DNA from: CAYNCE01 sp964522515
GTDB taxonomy: Bacteria; Patescibacteriota; Patescibacteriia; UBA2196
Assembly (NCBI GenBank): GCA_964522515.1
Contig: CAZFWC010000011.1
Coordinates: 1-20,459, forward strand
Reading direction: 5' to 3'
DNA length: 20,459 nucleotides
The position numbers and the translations under genes are program-made. The notes beneath the pieces were generated by a model, which was given only the letters and a program-made list of their open reading frames with translations, was not told the origin of the DNA and made no database searches. Position 1 is the first letter of the stretch. The number at the start of each line of letters is the position of its first letter. This document shows, in pieces, positions 1-5,646 of the stretch.

Positions 1-27
1 CCGCCATAAAATATTTATAAAAATTTA

Positions 28-56
28 TTGACACTTTTTGTTTAATATGCTAAACT
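28..56 (+). promoter_or_regulatory. sigma70-type promoter of khpA
   Basis: TTGACA at 28-33, a 17-base spacer and TAAACT at 51-56. The -35 is perfect; the -10 matches at three or four of six positions. Transcription would start near 63, giving a leader of about 100 bases. Within it AGCTGACTG (67-75) can pair with CAGTTAGCT (111-119) through one G-U pair. Confidence 0.6.
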
Positions 57-166
57 ATATTTAGTAAGCTGACTGACTAAATCAAATAAAAAATTTAAGA
101 AAGGTCGTCACAGTTAGCTGTAATAAATATTTACAATTAAATATTGTAAATACAGAAAATAGAAAT

Positions 167-511
167 ATGGCAATTCCAAAATATCAAGAATTTGTTGAAA
201 CATTGGTTAAAGCTTTAGTTGACAATCCTGACAAAGTTTCCAGTGAACGCACAGTTGATGAAAGAGGTGTTTTAATTACCTTAAAACTTGACCCGTCAGA
301 TATGGGTTATGTAATTGGTAAACAAGGACAAAACGCTAAAGCTATCAGAACTTTACTTAGATTAGTTGGCGCTCGTAATGATGCTCGGGTTACATTAAAA
401 ATTGATGAACCGGCAGGCTTTGTTCGAAAAGGAGAACGAAGAGAACGCCCAACTACAACTAGAACTACAACAGCTACAGATGATGTTTCAGTAGATGATT
501 TAAAAATCTAA
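167..511 (+). CDS. khpA: KhpA-like KH-domain RNA-binding protein
   Basis: A 114-residue protein with a single type II KH domain in residues 1-80. The RNA-binding GxxG loop is visible as GKQG at residues 51-54, after the family-typical DMGYVIG strand and before a helix with AIRTLLR. KhpA proteins bind many small RNAs and mRNAs in the cytoplasm, often with KhpB/Jag, and in many bacteria sit between rpsP and rimM-trmD. Here trmD follows but rpsP and rimM are absent, so only part of that neighbourhood is kept. The family is usually about 75-80 residues; this one has a tail of about 30 residues rich in Arg and Thr (KGERRERP, then TTTRTTTAT), which could add RNA contacts. No good Shine-Dalgarno precedes the ATG. 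Confidence 0.9.
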   Translation: MAIPKYQEFVETLVKALVDNPDKVSSERTVDERGVLITLKLDPSDMGYVIGKQGQNAKAIRTLLRLVGARNDARVTLKIDEPAGFVRKGERRERPTTTRTTTATDDVSVDDLKI

Positions 512-541
512 TTTATCTAATTTATTTATTTTGATAAATTC

Positions 542-577
542 AAAAAGCCGTGTTATTATTTAAATACGGTTTTTTGT
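542..577 (+). terminator. rho-independent terminator after khpA
   Basis: AAAAAGCCGTGTT, a short loop and AAATACGGTTTTTT form a stem (CCGTGTT with AATACGG, one G-U pair) flanked by A and T runs. It lies 30 bases after the khpA stop and separates khpA from trmD. Confidence 0.75.
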
Positions 578-580
578 TTA

Positions 581-635
581 GAGTTTTTCCGCCTTCGCCC
601 ATAAAAGATCCTACTGGACTACGGGGGATAAACTC
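581..635. repeat. family A palindromic element, copy 1
   Basis: An imperfect hairpin with outer arms GAGTTT (581-586) and AAACTC (630-635) and inner arms TCCGCC (588-593) and GGGGGA (624-629). A small internal hairpin GATCCTACTGGAC resembles the centre of the copy at 8191. Much more GC-rich than its surroundings. Confidence 0.7.
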
Positions 636-641
636 TTAATT

Positions 642-670
642 CATTTAAAATTTTTTAAAAATTTTAAATG
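642..670. repeat. AT-only palindrome upstream of trmD
   Basis: CATTTAAAATTTTT is followed by its exact complement AAAAATTTTAAATG with one extra T between: a 14-base-pair stem with almost no loop. It sits between two GC-rich family A copies, so the 188 bases before trmD are almost entirely palindromes. Confidence 0.6.
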
Positions 671-683
671 CACACGGAGCCCA

Positions 684-755
684 CCTCCTCCTTCGCTAAA
701 GCTACGGCGCCTGTCCGCCGTAGCTAGGGTTACTAAGACTGGGGGCGAAGGAGGG
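684..755. repeat. family A composite element, copy 2, in the trmD leader
   Basis: Two family A cores face each other. CCTCCTTCGC (686-695) pairs with GCGAAGGAGG (745-754), and AGCTACGGCG (700-709) pairs with CGCCGTAGCT (716-725), making a long two-part hairpin. The right arm supplies an SD-like AGGAGG, and a second AGGAGA lies at 758-763 before the trmD ATG. Folding would hide the first of these and may expose the second. Confidence 0.8.
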
Positions 756-768
756 TTAGGAGACTTTT

Positions 769-1533
769 ATGCAGTTTGATATTATTACAATTTTTCCAAA
801 TTTATTTAACTCATTTTTAAATGAAAGTTTGATTTATAAATCTCAGCAAAAAAAGGTGAACAAATTTTGTGTTCACGATTTGCGAAAATGGAGTCAAGGT
901 AAACATAAACAAGTTGACCCTGTTAAATCTTTCAAAAAGAAATTTAACAGGGTTGACGACCGTCCGTACGGCGGTGGAGCAGGAATGATTTTAATGGCTG
1001 AACCAATTATTGAAGCAGTTAAAGAAATTAAATTAAAAAATTCACCCTGTGAAATGCAAAGCAATTTTTCTAAAAGAAAAATTATTTCACAGGGTAAAAA
1101 ATTAAAAGTAATTTTGCTTTCACCAGCTGGAAAACAATTTAATCAAGCAGTAGCAAAAAAGTTTTCAAAATTTGATCAACTAATTTTAATTTGTGGTCGT
1201 TACCAAGGAGTGGACGCGCGAGTTGAGAAAATAGTTGATGAAAAAATCTCTGTTGGAAATTATATTTTATCAGGCGGTGAACTGCCAGCAATGATAATTG
1301 TTGAATCAATAGCAAGATTAATTCCGGGATACTTAGGTAATTCTGAATCCTTAAAAAATGAAACCAAAATAATTAATAAACAAAAAAAAATAGAGCATCC
1401 TCAATACACTCGTCCTGAAATAATTAAAATTAAAAATAAAAAACACAAAGTGCCTGCGGTTTTATTGTCTGGGAATCACCAAAATATTAAAAAGTGGAAA
1501 GAAATTAATACAAAAAAAGTTATCAACAGGTAA
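769..1533 (+). CDS. trmD: tRNA (guanine-N1-)-methyltransferase TrmD
   Basis: TrmD methylates G37 next to the anticodon of some tRNAs with SAM as donor, which prevents +1 frameshifting; it is a knotted SPOUT enzyme that acts as a dimer. Visible family signatures are RPYGGGAGM (residues 65-73), CGRYQGVD (142-149), SVGNYILSGGELPA (161-174) and YTRPE towards the C-terminus, then LLSGNH. The AGGAGA at 758-763 fixes the start. The C-terminal helical extension of E. coli TrmD is mostly missing. By hand alignment the catalytic Asp of E. coli (D169) appears as Glu in KNETK; this needs a proper alignment. Two palindromic inserts lie in frame: PVKSFKKKFNRVD (51-63), directly before the active-site DRPYGGG, and roughly SPCEMQSNFSKRKIISQG in a surface region. 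rimM and rplS, common partners, are absent. Confidence 0.93.
   Translation: MQFDIITIFPNLFNSFLNESLIYKSQQKKVNKFCVHDLRKWSQGKHKQVDPVKSFKKKFNRVDDRPYGGGAGMILMAEPIIEAVKEIKLKNSPCEMQSNFSKRKIISQGKKLKVILLSPAGKQFNQAVAKKFSKFDQLILICGRYQGVDARVEKIVDEKISVGNYILSGGELPAMIIVESIARLIPGYLGNSESLKNETKIINKQKKIEHPQYTRPEIIKIKNKKHKVPAVLLSGNHQNIKKWKEINTKKVINR
913..957. repeat. family B palindromic insert 1 in trmD
   Basis: GTTGAC at 913-918 and again at 952-957 flank a 33-base near-palindrome, CCTGTTAAATCTTTC-AAAAA-GAAATTTAACAGG, which is perfect but for one extra C. The repeat period is 39 bases, or 13 codons. Taking out one period turns KHKQVD-insert-DRPYGGG into KHKQVDDRPYGGG, the normal TrmD sequence (compare VDDRPYGGG in E. 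coli). Confidence 0.85.
1042..1096. repeat. family B palindromic insert 2 in trmD
   Basis: ACCCTGTGAAAT (1044-1055) is exactly complementary to ATTTCACAGGGT (1084-1095), enclosing a loop of 28 bases. The right end runs on as GGGTAAAAAA, like the pilN copies. It falls in the variable stretch between the first TrmD helix block and the KVILLSP strand. Confidence 0.75.
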
Positions 1534-1625
1534 AATTTAAAAATATTAAAATTAACAAATTTGATGTTGTGGATAAAATATTAAAATCATCAAATTATTA
1601 AGTTTAAAAGCGTTTACGGGGTACA

Positions 1626-1654
1626 TTGATTTTTTTAAAATATTGTGTTATAAT
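1626..1654 (+). promoter_or_regulatory. strong sigma70-type promoter in the trmD-dksA gap
   Basis: TTGATT at 1626-1631, 17 bases, TATAAT at 1649-1654. Expected start near 1661, at the first base of the small hairpin GTACAA-CAAAA-TTGTAC (1661-1677). A second TATAAT at 1695-1700 lacks a clear -35. Confidence 0.7.
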
Positions 1655-1660
1655 ATAATT

Positions 1661-1990
1661 GTACAACAAAATTGTACTTTTCTACTAGCTTTTTTATAAT
1701 AGGTTAATCGACTAACCACCTACAAAAAGGTAAAAACAAATACAAAAAAGCAATTCATTGTCTTTACGGATGGTGTTGTTGCGAAAATGCAGGTAGAAAA
1801 AACTTTTGTAAAGTCGGAAACAAAAGCAATTTACAATTTTTGGATGGAATTTCTGGAAGTTCACACACACTTGTTTCTAATTAAAATTAAATTAGATATA
1901 AATGTGTGTGAGCGCCAGATCAGTCCAAAGATACTGGCGTCATATAAAGATTTATTTTTATAAAAATTTGCTTTATCACCGACGCCTTTT
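1661..1990 (+). ncRNA. candidate structured non-coding RNA or leader RNA
   Basis: This fills most of the 527-base gap between trmD and the dksA-like gene. It has its own promoter and ends in a hairpin with a T run. Visible stems are: GTACAA/TTGTAC (1661-1677); GGTTA/TAACC near 1702-1717; CTTTAC (1762-1767)/GTAAAG (1808-1813); TCACACACA (1861-1869)/TGTGTGTGA (1903-1911), nine perfect pairs; CGCCAG (1913-1918)/CTGGCG (1934-1939); GGCGTC (1936-1941)/GACGCC (1980-1985). The last two compete for the same bases. I compared it by eye with tmRNA, RNase P RNA, SRP RNA and 6S RNA and recognised none. An alternative is a short protein gene (58 codons from 1787), listed separately. Confidence 0.4.
1787..1963 (+). 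CDS. possible 58-residue protein overlapping the RNA candidate
   Basis: An open frame from ATG 1787 to TAA 1961-1963. The frame stays open upstream to 1703 (87 codons in all), which is unusual in DNA this AT-rich. The peptide begins MQVEKTFVKSETK and contains NFWMEFLEV and VCERQISPK; I recognise no domain. No Shine-Dalgarno precedes the ATG, and codon use (CTG, GTG, GCG, CGC) is richer in GC than in neighbouring genes. The strong stems at 1861-1911 and 1913-1939 lie inside it. I consider a structured RNA somewhat more likely than a protein, but a coding leader is possible. Confidence 0.2.
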   Translation: MQVEKTFVKSETKAIYNFWMEFLEVHTHLFLIKIKLDINVCERQISPKILASYKDLFL

Positions 1991-1992
1991 TG
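1936..1992 (+). terminator. rho-independent terminator with a competing upstream hairpin
   Basis: GGCGTC (1936-1941) pairs with GACGCC (1980-1985), with a second helix ATAAAG/CTTTAT and an AT hairpin inside, followed by TTTTTGTTTT. The left arm also pairs in the alternative stem CGCCAG/CTGGCG (1913-1939), so the two structures exclude each other, as in attenuators and riboswitches. Confidence 0.6.
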
Positions 1993-1994
1993 TT

Positions 1995-2023
1995 TTGCCA
2001 AAAAAAACAATTAGTGCTAGACT
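1995..2023 (+). promoter_or_regulatory. promoter of the dksA-like/lspA pair
   Basis: TTGCCA at 1995-2000, 17 bases, TAGACT at 2018-2023 with the extended -10 element TGC before it. Expected start near 2030, leaving a leader of about 30 bases. Confidence 0.55.
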
Positions 2024-2060
2024 ACAAGTATTAAGAATTTGCGTAAAATAATAAAAAAAT

Positions 2061-2432
2061 ATGGAAAAAACATTTTTAAATAAAATTAAAAAAATATTAG
2101 AAAAAGAAAGAAAAAGGATTGAAAAAGAATTAAATCTTTTTGCAAAAAAAGGTTCACACGGAAAAAATGATTACAAAAGTAAATTTCCTGATTTTGGCGA
2201 TCAGTCTGATGAAAACGCTAAAGAAGTAGCGGCTTTTGGGGAACGCCTAACAATGGAAAAAACTTTGGAAAAAGAATTGCGGGATATTCGAGAATCTTTA
2301 GATAAAATAGAAAAAAATAAATACGGAATTTGTAAATATTGTGGAAAAAAAATTAGCCAAGCTAGATTAGAAGCAAGACCAACAAGTTCAGCTTGTGTTG
2401 AATGCAAGAAAAAATTTAAGAATGAAAAATAA
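2061..2432 (+). CDS. DksA/TraR-family C4 zinc-finger protein
   Basis: A 123-residue member of the DksA/TraR family, which act in the secondary channel of RNA polymerase and adjust promoter use, often with ppGpp. Residues 1-85 form a charged helical hairpin. The stretch DFGDQSDENA (44-53) matches the acidic coiled-coil tip motif. The C-terminal zinc finger is complete: C91-x2-C94 (CKYC) and C112-x2-C115 (CVEC). The length fits short DksA-like proteins. The last codons overlap the start of lspA, so the two are probably translated together. Its exact role (true DksA or another family member) cannot be settled from sequence alone. Confidence 0.85.
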   Translation: MEKTFLNKIKKILEKERKRIEKELNLFAKKGSHGKNDYKSKFPDFGDQSDENAKEVAAFGERLTMEKTLEKELRDIRESLDKIEKNKYGICKYCGKKISQARLEARPTSSACVECKKKFKNEK

Positions 2433-2907
2433 AATAATATTTATGAATTTTAATTTTAATAAAATTATATTAAAGATCAGCTTTTTAAGTTTGATTTTTT
2501 TTATTTTAGATAGAATTTTAAAATATTTGGCTTTAACTGGAAAAATATTTTTTTATAAAAACAAAGGAATTGCATTTTCAATAAATTTTCCAGAAAATTT
2601 ATTTTTATTTTTTTATATTTTAATATTTATTTTTTTAATATTTATAATTTGGAATTTAATTCTATCAATTAAAAATAATTACAAATTACCCTCCTGCCAA
2701 AGCTATGGCGTTGCAGACAGGCAAATTATAAGTTACGAATTACTTTTATTAGGTTCTGTTAGCAATTTAATTGACAGAATTAAATTTGGATTTGTGATTG
2801 ATTATTTAAATTTTTATTTTTTCTACAACAACTTGGCTGATGTAATGATTGTTGTTGGCGTTGCTTTATTAATTTTTAGTTTGATAAATAAAAAAATTAC
2901 TCAATAA
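2422..2907 (+). CDS. lspA: lipoprotein signal peptidase LspA
   Basis: Signal peptidase II, an inner-membrane aspartyl protease that removes the signal peptide from diacylglyceryl-modified prolipoproteins. Four hydrophobic segments are visible. Conserved blocks are NKGIAFS, GSVSNLIDR with the following FGFVIDYL (first catalytic Asp) and NNLADVMIVVG (second catalytic Asp). ATG 2422 gives 161 residues, the family's usual length, and overlaps the dksA-like gene by 11 bases; ATG 2443 is an alternative. The loop between segments 2 and 3 carries KLPSCQSYGVADRQ, encoded by a GC-rich family A element set in a heptad array. The 3' end overlaps the convergent vanW-family gene by 11 bases and I see no terminator between them. 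Confidence 0.9.
   Translation: MKNKIIFMNFNFNKIILKISFLSLIFFILDRILKYLALTGKIFFYKNKGIAFSINFPENLFLFFYILIFIFLIFIIWNLILSIKNNYKLPSCQSYGVADRQIISYELLLLGSVSNLIDRIKFGFVIDYLNFYFFYNNLADVMIVVGVALLIFSLINKKITQ
2679..2743. repeat. TTACNNN heptad array split by family A element, copy 3, inside lspA
   Basis: TTAC occurs at 2679, 2686, 2733 and 2740. A GC-rich family A copy (2689-2721, starting CCCTCCTGCC and ending GCAGACAG) splits it. CAAATTA lies on both sides (2682-2688 and 2722-2728). Removing the 40-base period leaves TTACAAA-TTATAAG-TTACGAA-TTAC, all in seven-base phase. Forty is not a multiple of three, so the reading frame changed or was repaired nearby. Confidence 0.75.
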
Positions 2908-4744
2908 TTTCTTCTGTGCTTGTTGTTGATTTGTTTGGATCAACGCCAATTAAACACACAGCCTGCCAAGGGCGGTAAGATGAGTACCAATTTTCAATTT
3001 TAGGTTCTTGATCTGAATTTGGATAATTAATTGTTCGTGTAAATTCTGCTTCAGCTCCGTAGTGCGCTGTTTCAATACATTTAACTTTTTTTGGTTCTAA
3101 ATCAGTTGTTTCAATATATTTTGTTTCAGCAGGTGAAGTAAAATTCCAAATTTTTGGTGTTGTTGTTGCGACTTCACGATTGTCACTGGTTCCCCAAAAT
3201 TCAAAAATTAAATCATTGTCTTGAATGCGAGTTTGAAGCAATAAATAATTTGAAGTATTATTAATAAATCTAAAATCAGGCCAAGGTGAATAAATTGTAG
3301 CGTCAGTTCCAGCTGGTTCGTAGTAACCTACACGGTAAGCGTGTGGTTTGCGCGCTGTAATTTCTAAACCAGAATTAATTGCTAAACGAAATAAAGTTGT
3401 AGCAATTTGACACAAACCTCCGCCGTATTCTGCAATTGTTTCATTTCCTTTAATTACTAATTCTGGCAAGTATCCTTTTTTTGCATTAATTTCCCCCAAA
3501 GATTTATTAGTTGAAAATTCATCATTAGGATTAATAAGTAACCCATTTAAAGATTGCGCGCCAATTTTAATATTGTGTCGTCTGTTAACTGGTGAACCAG
3601 AAAAATTTGAAACACCAACACCAATTAATTCCTTAATTCCTAAATCATTAATATTTGCAATATTAGTTTGCGGTTCTAATTTTTGTATAGAAATTTGCGC
3701 TGTATTTTTTTTATTAAAAATTATTTCTTGCTCTAAATTTTCTAATGTTTTTTTAAAATCAATTTTAAAACCTGCTTGTGAATTTTGAAATTCTGAAACA
3801 AGATTATTAATTAATTTAAATTTGGCTTCTTTAATTGGTTTTTCAATTTGCCATTTAATTTCATTTAAATATTTTTCAACTTTTTCTTGTTTAAAAATAA
3901 GTTTAGCTTTTTGTTTTTCATCATCCCAACCAAAATTTAACCAATCTTTAATTAAATCTTGTGAAATAAAAAATTGTTTTTCTGGAAATTCAAATTCAGA
4001 AGTTGAAGTTGTGTAAAGTTTTAAATTTTTTATTTTTACAATTTTTTCTACTTCTCTCATTAAAGGTAAAATATCATTTTTTGAAAATTCAGGATGAGAT
4101 AATTTAAGTTTTAAATTAATTAATTTAAAATCAAGCTGTTTTAAATTATTTTGAAAATTATTAATCGCTGAATTGTAGTCAAAAATTAAACCTGTTTTAG
4201 CATTAATTATTTCAAAATTATTATTATTAAATTTTAGTTCAGGATTATTTCCTGGTTCTTCTAATTCTTGAAAATTATTTTTTAAAATTTTATTTACTTC
4301 TTGTGTGTTTAATTCAAATTCTAAACTAAATTTTTTATTAATAAAAATTAATTTAATCTTTTGCCAGATACTATTAAAAAAATTCTTTTCACGACCCAAA
4401 TTGTAAGCTGAATTTAATGTTTTATTTAAATCAAAACTAATAATCTCACGACTTAAATCAGGATCTTTTTCTGAAATCACAACGGGATAAATTTGTGTTG
4501 ATTTATTTTTATAAACAAATGTTTGTCCTTCACGATTAAAGCTGTCTAATTTTGCTTCAAAAATTTTTTTTGCTTGTAAATAATTTAATCCGCTTACACC
4601 TACTTTATTAATTTTAATTCCTGGATAAAATTTATTTTTATAATTTTGATCCAGCGCAAAAGTGATTGCAAAAATTAAAATTATTAAACTAATTAAAATT
4701 AAGGTTAGTAAAATTATTTTTTGTTTAGTGATTTTTATTTTCAT
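2897..4744 (-). CDS. VanW-family cell-wall protein with N-terminal membrane anchor
   Basis: A 615-residue protein with one transmembrane segment at about residues 8-30 and a large outside part. Residues ~40-370 look like the repeated peptidoglycan-binding-like region (PG_binding_4 type) that often precedes VanW. The VanW domain, about 380-515, has the typical blocks NRRHNIKIGAQ, NPNDEFSTNKSLGE, EYGGGLCQIATTLF (GGG 441-443, C445), RKPHAYRVGYYEPAGTDATIY and FRFINN. A G5-like stretch and a Ser/Thr-rich end follow. The biochemical role of VanW is unknown; the family is linked to peptidoglycan and glycopeptide resistance clusters and is common in CPR genomes. A -10 box six bases before the ATG suggests a leaderless mRNA. 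Codon use matches its neighbours. Confidence 0.88.
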   Translation of the reverse strand: MKIKITKQKIILLTLILISLIILIFAITFALDQNYKNKFYPGIKINKVGVSGLNYLQAKKIFEAKLDSFNREGQTFVYKNKSTQIYPVVISEKDPDLSREIISFDLNKTLNSAYNLGREKNFFNSIWQKIKLIFINKKFSLEFELNTQEVNKILKNNFQELEEPGNNPELKFNNNNFEIINAKTGLIFDYNSAINNFQNNLKQLDFKLINLKLKLSHPEFSKNDILPLMREVEKIVKIKNLKLYTTSTSEFEFPEKQFFISQDLIKDWLNFGWDDEKQKAKLIFKQEKVEKYLNEIKWQIEKPIKEAKFKLINNLVSEFQNSQAGFKIDFKKTLENLEQEIIFNKKNTAQISIQKLEPQTNIANINDLGIKELIGVGVSNFSGSPVNRRHNIKIGAQSLNGLLINPNDEFSTNKSLGEINAKKGYLPELVIKGNETIAEYGGGLCQIATTLFRLAINSGLEITARKPHAYRVGYYEPAGTDATIYSPWPDFRFINNTSNYLLLQTRIQDNDLIFEFWGTSDNREVATTTPKIWNFTSPAETKYIETTDLEPKKVKCIETAHYGAEAEFTRTINYPNSDQEPKIENWYSSYRPWQAVCLIGVDPNKSTTSTEEIIE

Positions 4745-4750
4745 AAATTA

Positions 4751-4759
4751 ATTATAGCA
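4751..4759 (-). promoter_or_regulatory. extended -10 promoter giving a leaderless vanW-family mRNA
   Basis: On the minus strand: TGC-TATAAT (4759-4751), then six bases (TAATTT), then ATG at 4744. Transcription would begin at or within a base of the A of ATG. No clear -35 is present, which suits an extended -10. A second TATAAT lies at 4766-4761. Confidence 0.5.
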
Positions 4760-4777
4760 TATTATAACTTATTAATT

Positions 4778-4810
4778 TAAAAACCCTGCTTATTAAAACG
4801 GGATTTTTGT
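4778..4810 (-). terminator. terminator between response regulator and vanW-family gene
   Basis: On the minus strand AAATCCC and GGGTTTTT enclose a loop TTTTAATAAG with one or two unpaired bases. It follows the response-regulator stop by ~30 bases and separates that transcript from the vanW promoter. Confidence 0.5.
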
Positions 4811-4837
4811 TCTTAAATATTATTAAATAATTTTTGT

Positions 4838-5287
4838 TTATTCTTTATTTTTTAATATTTTTTTAATTTTATTTATTACTTCTGAAGGCATAAAATGCGC
4901 TTTAATTAAATAATCTTTAGCTCCTAGATTAAATCCCTTTTTAATGTCTTCTTTTTGACTTAAATTAGTTAACAAAATAATTGGAATTTTGTTTAAAATT
5001 TTATTTTTTTGAACTTGTTTTAAAATTTCAAAACCATTTATTTTTGGTAAAACAACATCAAGCAAAATTAAATCTAGTTGATTTTTTTTAATCAGCGCTA
5101 AACCTTTTTCTCCGTCATTTGCCACTAAAACTTTATAATTTTCCAATTCTAATTTAGTTTGATACATACTTGCTAAAAAATCATCATCTTCAATTAAAAG
5201 AATTGTTGTGTTGCTTGCCCGCCGTAGCCCTGCCTTGCCGGCAGACAGGCTTGGCTTAGGAGGGTTGTTTGATTTATTTTTTGTCAT
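4838..5287 (-). CDS. single-domain (CheY-like) response regulator
   Basis: A 149-residue receiver domain with no output domain. The acidic pocket is LLIEDDD (30-36), the phosphoacceptor is D77 in LILLDVVLP, the switch Thr is in IILLTNLS, and the Lys is in KDYLIKA. Such proteins pass a phosphate signal on by binding a partner protein; in CPR genomes lone receivers often lie near pilus genes, but no kinase is in view. The N-terminus is odd: the family normally begins a few residues before the first beta strand, but here residues ~8-25 (PPKPSLSAGKAGLRRAS) come from a family A palindrome. The divergent gene at 5344 shares the short promoter region. Confidence 0.9.
   Translation of the reverse strand: MTKNKSNNPPKPSLSAGKAGLRRASNTTILLIEDDDFLASMYQTKLELENYKVLVANDGEKGLALIKKNQLDLILLDVVLPKINGFEILKQVQKNKILNKIPIILLTNLSQKEDIKKGFNLGAKDYLIKAHFMPSEVINKIKKILKNKE
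5211..5271. repeat. family A element, copy 4, inside the response regulator N-terminus
   Basis: A 47-base GC-rich core (5218-5264, from CCCGCCGTAG to AGGAGGG) is flanked by TTGCTTG (5211-5217) and TTGTTTG (5265-5271), a 6/7 direct repeat. The period is 54 bases, exactly 18 codons. A nested inverted pair, CCTGCC..GGCAGACAGG, lies at its centre. Confidence 0.8.
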
Positions 5288-5316
5288 AAATTATTTTGTT
5301 TTTTATATTTTTATGT

Positions 5317-5322
5317 TATAAT
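5317..5322 (+). promoter_or_regulatory. -10 box for the small membrane-protein operon
   Basis: TATAAT at 5317-5322 with T-rich sequence but no good -35 upstream. It lies 21 bases before ATG 5344 and downstream of the possible earlier ATG at 5296, which argues that 5344 is the true start. Confidence 0.45.
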
Positions 5323-5343
5323 TTTGATGTGGATAAAATTTTT

Positions 5344-5646
5344 ATGTCAGAGAAAACAACTAGCAATTCAGCACTATTAATTTCTTCTGAAAAAGAAAAA
5401 TTGTTTAAATCCACAAGGCCTAAATTTGAGCTATCAGAAGAAAAAGTAAAAGCATTGTCAGAATTTTCAAGAGATATTGCTAAAATTTTATTTACTTCAG
5501 CAGTGATTGGATTTTTTATTCCTGGTTCAACTGCTAAAGTAAGTGCTCTTACATTTAGTATTGGATTATTATTTACTTTAGGATTTTTAGTTACTGGTGT
5601 TGCTATTTTACCCTCAAGTAAAAAATTATCTCCTAAAATATTATGA
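5344..5646 (+). CDS. small two-helix membrane protein, first gene of a coupled trio
   Basis: 100 residues from ATG 5344 (MSEKTTSN). An earlier in-frame ATG at 5296 is rejected because the -10 box lies after it. The first 45 residues are polar and charged (EKEKLFKS, ELSEEKVKALSEFSRD), followed by two hydrophobic segments (AKILFTSAVIGFFIP and LTFSIGLLFTLGFLVTGVAIL) with a short loop. The cytoplasmic N-terminus could be an interaction arm. I recognise no family. The TGA stop overlaps the ATG of the next gene as ATGA, so translation is probably coupled. Confidence 0.65.
   Translation: MSEKTTSNSALLISSEKEKLFKSTRPKFELSEEKVKALSEFSRDIAKILFTSAVIGFFIPGSTAKVSALTFSIGLLFTLGFLVTGVAILPSSKKLSPKIL

Noticed and set aside
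581..755. CRISPR array, given repeated GC-rich units
   Set aside because: Units are inverted, differ in length and have no regular unique spacers; no cas genes are present.
1523..1576. TTATCAACA and TGTGGATAA near the trmD end, suggesting DnaA boxes and an origin
   Set aside because: Only one perfect box here and another alone at 5329-5337; no cluster and no dnaA or dnaN gene nearby.
1661..1990. tmRNA, RNase P RNA, SRP RNA or 6S RNA
   Set aside because: No tRNA-like ends with CCA, no GAGGAAAGTCC core, no SRP apical-loop motif and no long bulged 6S hairpin were visible.
5296..5343. Upstream start for the two-helix membrane protein
   Set aside because: It precedes the TATAAT at 5317-5322; ATG 5344 fits better.
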